From Amycolatopsis thermoflava N1165 (GTDB lineage Bacteria; Actinomycetota; Actinomycetes; Mycobacteriales; Pseudonocardiaceae): 64,000 bases of DNA. The position numbers were made by a program, and so were the translations under genes. Within the stretch, counting starts at the first letter, position 1, and each line of letters begins with the position of its first letter. Location: NCBI RefSeq assembly GCF_000473265.1, contig NZ_KI421511.1:1291731-1355730 (forward strand), given 5' to 3'. The notes beneath the pieces are model-generated. The model saw nothing but the letters and a program-made list of their open reading frames with translations, was not told the DNA's origin and ran no database searches. This document shows positions 50,559 to 59,410 of this stretch, piece by piece.

Positions 50559-52631
50559 GTGCGCCCTCGTCACTGGGGATCCCTGTTGTGCGTGCTGACA
50601 GCGGCTGTCGCCGTGCTGTCCGCGCCTGCCGCCGCGCAGCCCGCGGCCCGGCCGGTCGCGCCGGAGGCGTCGACGGTCGCGCTCGCGAACGCGCCCGAGG
50701 TGGCGCCGGGCGCGCGGGAAGTGCCTGCGCAGGAGGAGTTTTCGCTGGCCGGGCTCACCTGGCGGGGCGCGGCGCCGGACACGGTGTCGGTGCGGTGGCG
50801 GTCCGCGGCGGGCGGGTGGAGCGACTGGCGCGCGGTCGACCGGCAGGACTCCGGCCGTGACGGCGCACCGGCGCCGTCCACCACCGAGCCGATCTGGACC
50901 GGTCCGGCGGACCGGCTGCAGGTGCGCGCCGAACGCGGCGGCGCCCCGGTGACCGCCGAGCTGTCCGCCGTGCTGGTCGACCCGGGGACGTCCCCGGCGG
51001 ACGCGATGGTCGCGCAGGCCACGGGCGTGCCGTCGATGCCGGCCGTCGTGACCAGGGCGCAGTGGGGCGCCGACGAATCGCTGATGACCTGGACCCCGGA
51101 GTACGCGCCCACCGTCAAGGCGGTGACGCTGCACCACACCGACAACAGCAACGACTACACCTGCGACCAGTCGGCGGAGCTGGTGCGCGGCATCTACTAC
51201 TACCACGCGGTCACCAACGGCTGGGGCGACATCGGCTACAACGCCCTGGTGGACAAGTGCGGCACCGTGTTCGAGGGCCGCGCGGGCGGGCTGAACCTGC
51301 CCACGATCGGCGCGCACGCGGGCGGGTTCAACACCTCCACCTTCGGTATCTCGATGCTCGGCACGTACACCACGGTCGCACCGACCGAGGCGACGCTGGA
51401 CGCGGTGGCGCGCCTGACCGCGTGGAAGCTGGGCAACGGCTACACCGACCCGTCCGGGTCGACGACGCTGGTCAGCCGGGGCGGCGGCACGTCCAAGTAC
51501 CCGGCAGGCACCGAGGTGACGCTGCCCACCGTGTTCGGGCACCGGGACGTCGGCGCCACCGAGTGCCCCGGCGACGCCGGATACGCCCAGCTGCCCGCGC
51601 TGCGCACGCGCGCCACGGAGCTGGCCGGGGACTGGCGGTCCAGCCCGGTGCACCAGAAGTGGGTCGCGGTCGGCACGGCCGCGGCGGGCCCGGTGTACGC
51701 GGTCGAGGCGGACTGGCCGGGCGGCGGCCGGGCGACGACCTTCGGCGCCGGCGGTTCGACGATCGCGTGGCGCTCGGACCTGGGTGCGTACTGGGTGCGC
51801 GGCGCGATCCACGGCACGTTCACCGCGCTGGGCGGGCCGTCGCTGTTCGGCTACCCGACGACGGACGAGCGCGGCACGCCCGACGGGGTGGGCCGGTACA
51901 ACCATTTCAGCGAGAACGCCTCGATCTACTTCACCCCGGACACCGGCGCCCACGGCATCCACGGGCCGATCCGCGACAAGTGGGCCGCGCGCGGCTGGGA
52001 GACCGGGCTCGGATATCCGCGCACGGACCAGAAGGTGACGCCCGACGGCGTGGGCCGCTACAACCACTTCACCGGGAACTCGTCGGTCTACTGGACGGCG
52101 GACACCGGCGCGCAGGCGGTCCAGGGCGCGATCCGCGACACCTGGTCGGCGCTGGGGTGGGAAACCAGCCCGCTGGCCTACCCGACGACCGACGAGCGGG
52201 CCACGCCGGACGGAGTGGGCCGGTACAACCACTTCAACGGCAGCGGCGGCGGCTCGATCTACTGGACGCCGGGGACCGGCGCCCGCGCGATCTACGGCGC
52301 CATCCGGGCGCGGTGGAGCGCGCTCGGCTGGGAAGCGGGCCCGCTCGGCTACCCGACGACGAACGAGCTGGTGACCCCCGACGGAGTGGGGCGGTACAAC
52401 CACTTCAACGGCAGCGGCGGCGGATCCGTCTACTGGTCGCCCGGCACCGGCGCGCACGCGATCTACGGCGTGATCCGCTCGCACTGGGCCTCGCTGGGCT
52501 GGGAGACGTCCTGGCTGGGCTACCCGACGAGCGACGAGTACGGCGTCGCGGGCGGACGGCGGAGCGACTTCCAGGGCGGCTACATCGTGTTCTCCTTCGC
52601 CACCGGCAAGGCGACCGCCTACCGCTACTGA
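50559..52631 (+). CDS. Secreted N-acetylmuramoyl-L-alanine amidase (PGRP-type) with LGFP repeats
   Basis: 690 aa from a GTG at 50559 with AAGGAG upstream. A signal peptide ends near SAPAAAQPAA. Residues about 160-330 are an Amidase_2/peptidoglycan-recognition domain with zinc ligands in TLHHTDNSNDYTC and GHRDVGATECPGD. Residues about 370-690 hold five to six LGFP repeats of about 53 residues, each with a YPTTDE-x-TPDGVGRYNHF type core, expected to bind the cell envelope. The enzyme should cleave peptidoglycan or its fragments at the cell surface. The stop overlaps the DUF4241 gene by 7 bases, convergent. Confidence 0.9.
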   Translation: MRPRHWGSLLCVLTAAVAVLSAPAAAQPAARPVAPEASTVALANAPEVAPGAREVPAQEEFSLAGLTWRGAAPDTVSVRWRSAAGGWSDWRAVDRQDSGRDGAPAPSTTEPIWTGPADRLQVRAERGGAPVTAELSAVLVDPGTSPADAMVAQATGVPSMPAVVTRAQWGADESLMTWTPEYAPTVKAVTLHHTDNSNDYTCDQSAELVRGIYYYHAVTNGWGDIGYNALVDKCGTVFEGRAGGLNLPTIGAHAGGFNTSTFGISMLGTYTTVAPTEATLDAVARLTAWKLGNGYTDPSGSTTLVSRGGGTSKYPAGTEVTLPTVFGHRDVGATECPGDAGYAQLPALRTRATELAGDWRSSPVHQKWVAVGTAAAGPVYAVEADWPGGGRATTFGAGGSTIAWRSDLGAYWVRGAIHGTFTALGGPSLFGYPTTDERGTPDGVGRYNHFSENASIYFTPDTGAHGIHGPIRDKWAARGWETGLGYPRTDQKVTPDGVGRYNHFTGNSSVYWTADTGAQAVQGAIRDTWSALGWETSPLAYPTTDERATPDGVGRYNHFNGSGGGSIYWTPGTGARAIYGAIRARWSALGWEAGPLGYPTTNELVTPDGVGRYNHFNGSGGGSVYWSPGTGAHAIYGVIRSHWASLGWETSWLGYPTSDEYGVAGGRRSDFQGGYIVFSFATGKATAYRY

Positions 52632-53353
52632 ACGGCGGCCGCCGGGGCCGGTTCCGCGTCGCGCAGGACGAGGAAGTCCGCGACGAAGCAGGCGATCGCG
52701 CCCCCGGCGGTGCGGCCGATCCAGGTCGGGTACGAGCCGTCGCCCCAGCCGCTGGGGAACCCGACGAGCGTGGCGCCCGACGCCGGATCGGCCACCTGCG
52801 CCGCCGAGCCGCCGCTGAGCCCGGCGAAGGTGTCCTTGACCGACTCCCGGAGGATGCCCTCCATCGCGCCAAGGGCGTCGGCGTCGACGAAGCACCCCAG
52901 GCCGGCGTCCACACTGAACCCGTAGAACCGCCCGTCCCCGAGCAGCAGCGGATCCTGCCCCGGTTCGAGCGCCGGTTCCGACGACACGACGGGCTCCGCG
53001 GAGACGGCCGGCCGGGCCGCGGCCACGCGCTCGTGGCCGGGATCGCCGGCGAACCGCACCACCGCCAGGTCCACGGGGTACTCGCCCGGCGCGACGGTGG
53101 CGGTGCACGGTTCGACCCGGCCGTCCAGCCACCCCGGGTCCGCGGCGACCACCCGGCCGCTGGTCAGCCGGACGGTGCCGGCGCGGCGTACTTCGGTCTC
53201 GACCTCCCGGTCCGGCAGCGACCAGCGTCCTGGCCGGAAGAGCAGGTCCGCGTGGCGCGGCCGGGGCGGGACCGCGGGACGCCACGGCGGGTCGGCCGGT
53301 TCGTCCGGGCCGTGGTGCTCGCGTGTCCCGGCCGGCCGAGGAAGTCCGCCCAC
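52625..53353 (-). CDS. DUF4241-family protein, C-terminal part of an apparently frameshifted gene
   Basis: 242 codons from the GTG at 53353. The DUF4241 features are present: ADLLFRPGRWSLPDREVETE, DPLLLGDGRFYGFSVDAGLG and ATLVGFPSGWGDGSYPTWIG. The GTG has no ribosome site. The protein just upstream ends in the same sequence context in another frame (EWADFLGRPG), so the real product is probably one longer polypeptide with a frame change near 53330. As drawn this is the C-terminal segment; function unknown. Confidence 0.6.
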   Translation of the reverse strand: MGGLPRPAGTREHHGPDEPADPPWRPAVPPRPRHADLLFRPGRWSLPDREVETEVRRAGTVRLTSGRVVAADPGWLDGRVEPCTATVAPGEYPVDLAVVRFAGDPGHERVAAARPAVSAEPVVSSEPALEPGQDPLLLGDGRFYGFSVDAGLGCFVDADALGAMEGILRESVKDTFAGLSGGSAAQVADPASGATLVGFPSGWGDGSYPTWIGRTAGGAIACFVADFLVLRDAEPAPAAAVQ

Positions 53354-53664
53354 TCGCCGAACGGGGGAGCGGGTATGTGCAGGCCGTCGGCCGGTTTCCG
53401 CTCGATGGTCTCGCTCGTGCTGCCGCCGGGGATGCGGGTGGTGGTGCGGACCGTGCCGTCCGGGCGGAAGGAGGACGTGCTGTGGTGGACGTGCCGGTCG
53501 TCGAACTCGGCCTGGTCCGGGTCGGCGTAGTGCCAGGCGGTGGAGCGCAGGCAGGACAACCGCCGGTCAGGCAGGAGGCGGAACTCGATCTCGCGGTCCC
53601 GCCTGCTGGTCTGGTCGAAGCGCCAGAACCGCGCGAAGTGGTGGGCCCAGGCGATTTCGAGCAT
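53164..53664 (-). pseudogene. N-terminal half of the frameshifted DUF4241-linked gene
   Basis: This open frame reads AWAHHFARFWRFDQTSRRDR and RRLSCLRSTAWHYADPDQAE, good coding-like sequence, to EWADFLGRPGH at about 53320. After that it turns into Arg-rich shadow sequence antisense-like in quality, while the DUF4241 frame takes over. Upstream of 53664 the same frame stays open with coding-like sequence (RGEQYAVAFAAPDAQW) but has no normal start. MNEHVPLGG from the ATG at 53780 would supply one only through another single-base frame change near 53755. Either two frameshift mutations or sequencing errors explain this. Confidence 0.5.
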
Positions 53665-53790
53665 CGCCTGCGGCCATTGCGCGTCCGGCGCGGCGAACGC
53701 GACGGCGTACTGCTCGCCACGCCCGTCGCGGTCCCGGGCCGTGGCCGTGGTCAGCCGCCCAGCGGCACGTGCTCGTTCATGCGGGGCACT

Positions 53791-54642
53791 CTAGGGATGC
53801 CCACCGACACTTTCCGGCTTGAACGGCACCACCTGCCCGAACCGCACGAGTTCGCCGTAGTGCTCGGGCTTCACCGGTTCCAGCACGAGGTCCAGCAGGG
53901 CCGTCGCGGCCTGGGCGGGCGACGGGGCGTCGCGCACGTCCCACCACAGCGCGGAGGTCGGGGTGTTGATCATCCCCGGGCACACCGCGGCCAGCAGGAT
54001 CCCCCGTGCGAGATCGGTGTCCCGGCGTTGTGTGGCGAGGGCACGCACGGCCGCGACCTGCGCGATCTTGGACGGGATGTTCACGAAACCCGGCCACGCG
54101 CCGGCTCGGGCGCTGCCGTCCTCGACCGCGTCCCGCCACGCGGCGACCTGCTCGTCCACCTCGTCGAGCGTGGTCAGGCCGTCGAAACGGCGGTGCAGCA
54201 CCGGGGCGAGGTGGTGCAGCGTGCCCAGCGAACTGGCGACCACGATGAGGCTGCCGTGGTCGCGCACCAGCGGCGCGAACGCCCGCAGCAGCCGCGTCGT
54301 GCCGAAGTTGTTCACCTCGGTGTAGGGGCGGATGATCGCGCGCGGGTCGTCGTCGGGCCCGACGCGCATGACGGCGTTGCCGAACACGATGTCGACCCCG
54401 CCGTGGCGTTCCCGCACCAGGCCGGCGAAGCGGGCGGCGGAATCCGGCTCGCCCACATCGAAGATCTCGCCGCGGACGTGTGCGCCGCCGGCCGGCATGG
54501 CGTCCACGGCCTGCCGGCCCCGGTCGGCGTCGCGACCGGTCAGGTACACGGTGTCCGCTGTGGACAGACGCTGGGCGAGGCCTTCGGCCAGTGCGAGGCC
54601 GAGCCCCTGGGTGGCTCCGGTGACTACCGCGACTCTGCTCAT
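53791..54642 (-). CDS. SDR-family oxidoreductase with altered catalytic Tyr
   Basis: 283 aa from the ATG at 54642. The NAD(P)-binding motif VAVVTGATQGLGLALAEGLA starts the protein, followed by TGRDADRGRQA. The active-site Ser region is SLIVVASSLG. The Y-x3-K motif reads NIPSK, so Asn stands where the catalytic Tyr normally is, with Lys conserved. It resembles carbonyl-reductase SDRs in layout, but a normal ketoreductase mechanism is doubtful. It is divergent from a LysR regulator with about 70 bases between. Confidence 0.75.
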   Translation of the reverse strand: MSRVAVVTGATQGLGLALAEGLAQRLSTADTVYLTGRDADRGRQAVDAMPAGGAHVRGEIFDVGEPDSAARFAGLVRERHGGVDIVFGNAVMRVGPDDDPRAIIRPYTEVNNFGTTRLLRAFAPLVRDHGSLIVVASSLGTLHHLAPVLHRRFDGLTTLDEVDEQVAAWRDAVEDGSARAGAWPGFVNIPSKIAQVAAVRALATQRRDTDLARGILLAAVCPGMINTPTSALWWDVRDAPSPAQAATALLDLVLEPVKPEHYGELVRFGQVVPFKPESVGGHP

Positions 54643-54713
54643 GGGCCCGACGCTAGGCTCGCCGCGACCATCCGGGTAGCGAAAGAAACTCACTACGGGT
54701 ATTCCTGTTCGTC

Positions 54714-55625
54714 ATGGCCTTCACCGATGCTTCGCTCACCGCGCTGCGGGTCTTCCGCGAGGTGGCCGAGCGGGGGACGCTCACCGCCGCGGCGACCGCG
54801 CTCGGCTACACCCAGTCCGCGGTGTCCCGGCAGATCGCGGCACTCGAACGCGCCGCGGGGGCGCCGCTGCTGGAGCGCCGCCACGACGGCGTGCGGCTCA
54901 CCCCGGCCGGGCGGGTGGTGGTGCGCCGCGCGGCGAGCGTCATCGACCAGATCGACGCCACCGCACGCGAGCTGGCCGGACTGCCGGACGAGCACGCCGT
55001 GGTGCGGCTGGGGTGGTTCGCCAGCGCCGGGGCCGGACTGGTGCCGCGGGCGCTGGCCGCGTTGCGGGAGACGCACCCGGCGATCAGCGTGGTGACCAGG
55101 GAGGGCAGCACACCGGCGCTGGTGCGGGCGCTGCGCGCCGGGACGCTGGACCTCGCGGTGATCGCGGCCGCGCCGCCGTTCCGCCCGCCGGACAGCGAAA
55201 CCCCGGCGCTGGTGGTGCGGACGCTCGTCGAGCGCGGCCTGTGCGTCGCCGTGCCCGCGGCGCACCCGCTGGCGCGCGGGGAGTTCGTGGACATCGCGGA
55301 CCTGCACGGGCAGCGATGGATCGCGGGCACGGGCGACGATCGGGTGATGGGGGTCTGGCCGGGGCTGGACGAGCGCCCCGAAATCGCCCACACCGCGCGC
55401 GACTGGCTGGCGAAGCTGCAGCTGGTCGCGGCGGGATGCGGCATCACGACGGCGCCCGCCTCACTCGCCCCGGTGGCGCCGGCGGGCGTGCGGGTGCTGC
55501 CGGTGCGCGGCGGACCGTCGGAACAGCGCCGCCTGCAGCTGGCCCGGATGCCGGGGCCGCAGCCGGAGGCAGCCGGGCGGGTGGCGGAGGCCCTGCGGGT
55601 GGCGGCGGTGGAGGCGGGGGCTTGA
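54714..55625 (+). CDS. LysR-family transcriptional regulator
   Basis: 303 aa. The helix-turn-helix is LRVFREVAERGTLTAAATAL followed by GYTQSAVSRQIAALERAAG. The effector domain follows and ends with ARMPGPQPEAAGRVAEALRV. It is divergent from an SDR oxidoreductase, which is its likely target. The stretch from about 55511 to the stop codon has been tandemly duplicated downstream, where three further degenerate copies follow. Confidence 0.85.
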   Translation: MAFTDASLTALRVFREVAERGTLTAAATALGYTQSAVSRQIAALERAAGAPLLERRHDGVRLTPAGRVVVRRAASVIDQIDATARELAGLPDEHAVVRLGWFASAGAGLVPRALAALRETHPAISVVTREGSTPALVRALRAGTLDLAVIAAAPPFRPPDSETPALVVRTLVERGLCVAVPAAHPLARGEFVDIADLHGQRWIAGTGDDRVMGVWPGLDERPEIAHTARDWLAKLQLVAAGCGITTAPASLAPVAPAGVRVLPVRGGPSEQRRLQLARMPGPQPEAAGRVAEALRVAAVEAGA

Positions 55626-56110
55626 TTGCGGGGGTTGGCTTTTGCCGGAGGCGGCGAGGTGGAGGTTGGGGCGGTGGACCACGGCGGACCGTCCGACTGC
55701 CGCCCGCAGGTGGGCCGGGCTGCTGGGGCGGCTGTCGGCGGGTGGTTGGGTGGCGGTGGGGTCGTGATTGCGGTTGGGGGGTAGGTGGTTTGGCTGCTGC
55801 GGTCGCTGCCGGAGGCGGCGAGGTGGGGGTTGGGGCGGTGGACCACGGCGGACCGTCCGACTGCCGCCTGGTGGGCCGGGCCGCTGGGCGGCTGCCGGCG
55901 GCAGCTGGTTGGGTGGCGGCGGGGTCGTGATTGCGGTGAGGGGTAGGTGGTTTGGCTGCTGCGGTCGCTGCCGGAAGCGGCGAAATGGGGGTGGTGCGGG
56001 CGATGGTGGTGCACGGGGGACCGTCCGAATGCCGCCCGCAGGTGGCGCGGATGCCGGGGCCGCAGCCGGAGGCAGCCGGGCGGGTGGCGGCGGGGGAGGC
56101 GCGGTCGTGA
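55626..56110. repeat. Three degenerate 165-174-bp tandem copies of the LysR gene 3' end
   Basis: The sequence GGACCGTC(G/C)GA marks the unit at 55511 (inside lysR), 55685, 55849 and 56017, giving periods of 174, 164 and 168 bases. The last copy has a 43-base exact match to the gene end (55545-55587 with 56048-56090). It reads GGPSECRPQVARMPGPQPEA and continues to an in-frame TGA at 56108-56110, clearly a copy of the LysR C-terminus. The two middle copies are more diverged (GGPSDCRPQVGRAAG, GGPSDCRLVGRAAGRLPAAA). Each unit combines the gene 3' end with about 60 bases of spacer. Bases 56111-56200 show nothing else. Confidence 0.85.
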
Positions 56111-56200
56111 TCGTGCGTGCGGCGCACGCCAGGTTGCTCGAGCAGGGGGCAGTTGCCAAGGCCACCTGCGCCGGGGTCGCGCCCGGGTGTCGGGCGAGGG

Positions 56201-57175
56201 TTAGCCCTCGCTGCGTAGCTGGTAGCGCCGCTCGGCGTAGGCGAGGTCGTCCTTCCACAAGCGGGCCGCCGCGTGGCGCATCAGTGGGCGCAGCGCGGGC
56301 GCGGCGGTGCGCGCGAGGCGGAAGCCGGGCCGGGACGACGCCGCCACCACGGCCTCGATCACCGCGGTGCGGGGGCGGCCGTCGCGGCCCGGGCCCAGCG
56401 GTGTGGCGTGCGTTTCGACCACACTGCCGACGCCCTCGCCGTCGGTGATGCGCATGACGATCGTCCGCGGCCCGGGGCAGGTGAACTCCGCCTGGACCGG
56501 CACGCCGAGCGTCGGGGTGACGCGGAAGGTCACCGAGACCAGGAACCGGTCGTCCGCCTCGGCCACGTCGACCTCGGCCGGCGCGGACAGCACCTTCAGG
56601 CGCGTGAACGAGTACGGGTGGAACCACGAGCCGTGCCACGGGTCGAGCCGGTTGGCGATCACGTCCCGCGGCTCGCACACGCCCTCCAGGCGCGCCACCG
56701 AGTCCACCCCACCATCAGGACGAGCGGGAACGACCGGCGCGGGCAACGGCTCCTCGCCGCCGGCGTGGTCCAGCCGCACCCACGCCAGCACCCCGTCGTC
56801 GAACGCCGGACGGCACGACCGCTCGTCCAGCCGCAAGCCGTGCCACCGGCAGCGCAGGCCGCCGTCGTCGACGGAGCCCAGCGCCATCGGCGCGCCCAGG
56901 TGCGGGCACGCCCCGGGCCCGACCAGCAGCTTCCCGGCCCGGTCCCGCCACGCGACCAGCTCGGTCCCGGCCACGGAGAACCCGTAGGGCCGGTCGCCGC
57001 GCACGTCCCGGCTCGCCGCGAACACGTACCAGTTCCCCGACGGCCGCGCCTCGGCCCGCTTCAGCGCCGCCTCGATCAGCGACGGCTTCGCGTCCCGGTA
57101 CGTGGGCTCCTGACGCGCCCACGGCGTGCGCGGGATCGGTTGCAGCGGCCAGTTCCGGGGCCAGCGCGGTGACAT
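56201..57175 (-). CDS. Rieske 2Fe-2S protein of the carotenoid operon (DUF5914-type)
   Basis: 324 aa. The Rieske cluster ligands are C90 and H92 (GACPHLGAPMAL) and C109 and H112 (LRCRWHGLRL). The rest resembles the DUF5914 C-terminal domain of Rieske oxygenase-like proteins near actinobacterial carotenoid genes, with DPWHGSWFHPYSFTRL as a possible iron-site region. It may oxygenate an aromatic carotenoid ring or act as its electron donor; no classical 2-His-1-carboxylate site is certain. It is the last gene of the crt operon, starting 1 base after the crtU stop, with GGAGGGTGAG upstream. Confidence 0.82.
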   Translation of the reverse strand: MSPRWPRNWPLQPIPRTPWARQEPTYRDAKPSLIEAALKRAEARPSGNWYVFAASRDVRGDRPYGFSVAGTELVAWRDRAGKLLVGPGACPHLGAPMALGSVDDGGLRCRWHGLRLDERSCRPAFDDGVLAWVRLDHAGGEEPLPAPVVPARPDGGVDSVARLEGVCEPRDVIANRLDPWHGSWFHPYSFTRLKVLSAPAEVDVAEADDRFLVSVTFRVTPTLGVPVQAEFTCPGPRTIVMRITDGEGVGSVVETHATPLGPGRDGRPRTAVIEAVVAASSRPGFRLARTAAPALRPLMRHAAARLWKDDLAYAERRYQLRSEG

Positions 57176-57176
57176 C

Positions 57177-58679
57177 TCACCCTCCTAACGCGGCCAGGGC
57201 CCGCAGCGGCGCGAACCGCCCGCGGACCGGCACGGTGGTCAGTTCGTGCCCGGCCAGCCCCCACCGCGCGAGCAGGCAGTTCGCGGCGTGCCAGCCGGTC
57301 GCGGCCGCGCGTTCCATCAACGCGACCGGAAGATCGATGCGGATCCCGTCCCCGGCCAGCACGACCCCGTCGAACGGGGTGCGGACGTGGGGGCGGCGGG
57401 CGAAGTCGCCGACGCCGAACAGCGGGCAGTCCCGCCGCCACTGCACCAGCTCGCCGACGATCCGCGCGCCCGCGGTCTCCGGGTACAGCTGGTGCAGCCG
57501 GCCGACCAGCTGCTTGCGCAGCACGGTGACCTCGTCGGCGCAGGCGTAGGCGTGCAGCTCGACGACGGACCCGCCGTGCTCGGCGGCCCAGGTCGCGGCC
57601 TCCCGCTCGTACCGGTCCAGCACGCTGATGTTGTCCAGCGGATCGAGCCCGCCGGTGGCGAGGAACGCGGGCCGGTCCGGCGCCACCGGGCGGTCCAGCC
57701 ACAGCCGGTGCACCAGGAACGGCGGCGCGATCCGCAGCCCGAGCACCCGCGACCGCCAGTCCTCGTCGGCGAGATCCGGCGACGCCGACACGATCGACCG
57801 CAGCCCGGACACGTCCGCGGCGAGCACCACACCGTCGGCGGCGAGACCGTCGACGGCCCAGCGCGAGCCGTCGCGCGCCACGGATCCGGCCTCGGTGCCG
57901 GTGCGGAACCGCACGCCCAGACCCGCCAGGTACGCCCGCAGCGGCTCCCACAGCGCGGTGTCGTAGGCCGAGTCCGGCACGTCGAACACGAGCCCCTCGG
58001 AAGAGCCGAGGAAGTACAGGTGGAACATCGTCGCCAGCTCCGCGGCCGACATCTCCGACGGCGGCGCGAAGAAGCTGCGGGAGAACACCTCGAACGCCAG
58101 GTGCCGGGCGGCCGGCGGGAAGTTGATGCGCTCCAGGAACGTCGCCGCGTCCACGTCGTCGAGCCGGTCGTAGGTGCCCGGCACCGACACCGCGGCCAGC
58201 GGCGCGGCGGCACGGGCGTTGAGCCGCAGCAGGTCCCGGACGCGGAAGGTGGGGCTGCGCAGCGCGAAGGCGAGCGCGTTCCACGGCGGCGTGCTCGGCA
58301 GGCCGCGGAAGGTGTCGCGGCGGCCTTCGCCGTCGACGAGCGGGTAGTCGGCGACCGGGCGCAGCCGCGACAGGCCCGGGTCGGCGCGGCGCAGCAGCGC
58401 GCGCAGGTTGTAGTACTGCCGGAAGAACGCGTGGAAGCCGCGGCTCATCGACACGGTGCTGCCGTCGGCGAGCCGGTCGGTCCACGCCGACACGCGCCCG
58501 CCGAGCTCGTCCTCCCGCTCGACGACCGTGACGGCGACGCCGCGTTCGGCCAGCCCGGTGGCCGCCGTGAGCCCGGCGATCCCGCCGCCCACCACCACGA
58601 CCTCCGGCCGGTGCGGCAGCGTGCGGGCGTCCGCCGCGCCGGCGGGGGCACGGTGCCGGACGGCGCGGCGGTCGGTCAC
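57177..58679 (-). CDS. crtU: Carotenoid phi-ring synthase/desaturase-methyltransferase (CrtU type)
   Basis: 500 aa from a GTG at 58679 that overlaps the crtT stop as GTGA; GAGGAG precedes it. The FAD-binding motif VVVVGGGIAGLTAATGLAER is near residue 27 and the CrtU signature SRGFHAFFRQYYNLRALLRR near 85. The C-terminal flavin segment is FDGVVLAGDGIRIDLPVALM. CrtU converts the beta-ionone ring of beta-carotene to an aromatic ring, giving isorenieratene. Its presence next to crtYc/crtYd makes an aromatic carotenoid the predicted product. Confidence 0.88.
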   Translation of the reverse strand: MTDRRAVRHRAPAGAADARTLPHRPEVVVVGGGIAGLTAATGLAERGVAVTVVEREDELGGRVSAWTDRLADGSTVSMSRGFHAFFRQYYNLRALLRRADPGLSRLRPVADYPLVDGEGRRDTFRGLPSTPPWNALAFALRSPTFRVRDLLRLNARAAAPLAAVSVPGTYDRLDDVDAATFLERINFPPAARHLAFEVFSRSFFAPPSEMSAAELATMFHLYFLGSSEGLVFDVPDSAYDTALWEPLRAYLAGLGVRFRTGTEAGSVARDGSRWAVDGLAADGVVLAADVSGLRSIVSASPDLADEDWRSRVLGLRIAPPFLVHRLWLDRPVAPDRPAFLATGGLDPLDNISVLDRYEREAATWAAEHGGSVVELHAYACADEVTVLRKQLVGRLHQLYPETAGARIVGELVQWRRDCPLFGVGDFARRPHVRTPFDGVVLAGDGIRIDLPVALMERAAATGWHAANCLLARWGLAGHELTTVPVRGRFAPLRALAALGG

Positions 58680-59410
58680 GCGGGCTCCTCGGGGTTGGTG
58701 GCCAGGAACGTGTGCACGACGCCGCGCTGCCAGCCGGTCATCGTTTCGCTGTGCACGGCGGTGAACCCCGCGCCTGCGAGCCGTTGCCGGAACCGCGCGA
58801 CGCCGTCGAAGGCGAGGACGCTGCGCCACAGGTGCCGGTAGAGCGTCGCGTCGCCGGTCGCCACCCGGCCGGCCGGGATGATGATGCTCCAGCACACCGC
58901 GTGCCACACCAGGCGGGCGGCGAGCGAGTCGCGCACCGAGTACTCGTGCGCCGCGAACGTGCCGCCCGGCTTCAGCAGGGCCCGCAACGCGCGCAGCTGC
59001 CCGTCCGGATCGGCGAGGTTGCGGATCAGGTACGCGGCGAAGATCCCGTCGAACGGCCCGGAAATCCCGGACGCGGCCAGCTCCTCGACCGGGCTGTGGA
59101 CGAAGTGGACGGTCGGGGGCCAGCACTTCCGCCGCGCCTGGGCGAGCATCTCGGCGGAGGCGTCGAAGGCGACGATCTCGGCGTGCGGCGCGGCCGCCAG
59201 CAACGCCGCGGTGGAGGCGCCGGTGCCGCAGCCCGCGTCGAGCAGGCGCAGGCCCCGGCCGCCGCCGGGCAGCCGCATCCGGCGGGCCGACAGGCGCAGG
59301 TGCTCGTGGTAGCCCGGGTTGGCGCCGACCAGCCGGTCGTAGGCGGCGGCGCCGGTGTCGAACGCGCCGGGCACCTCGTGGCGGGCCAGGCCGGTGCGGT
59401 CCACGGTCAT
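58676..59410 (-). CDS. crtT: Carotenoid-cluster methyltransferase (CrtT type)
   Basis: 244 aa. The SAM motif LRLLDAGCGTGASTAALLAA lies near residue 55, with VAFDASAEMLAQARRK after it, and HSPVEELAASGISGPFDGIF follows. A class I methyltransferase encoded between lycopene cyclase and CrtU genes corresponds to CrtT of Streptomyces isorenieratene clusters, whose exact function is unclear. Both ends overlap neighbours by 4 bases (ATGA with crtYd, GTGA with crtU). Confidence 0.8.
   Translation of the reverse strand: MTVDRTGLARHEVPGAFDTGAAAYDRLVGANPGYHEHLRLSARRMRLPGGGRGLRLLDAGCGTGASTAALLAAAPHAEIVAFDASAEMLAQARRKCWPPTVHFVHSPVEELAASGISGPFDGIFAAYLIRNLADPDGQLRALRALLKPGGTFAAHEYSVRDSLAARLVWHAVCWSIIIPAGRVATGDATLYRHLWRSVLAFDGVARFRQRLAGAGFTAVHSETMTGWQRGVVHTFLATNPEEPA

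Noticed and set aside
55444..56127. Proline-rich repetitive minus-strand frame over the lysR repeats
   Set aside because: It is the antisense reading of the duplicated LysR 3' end; no start site, and plus-strand copies explain it better.
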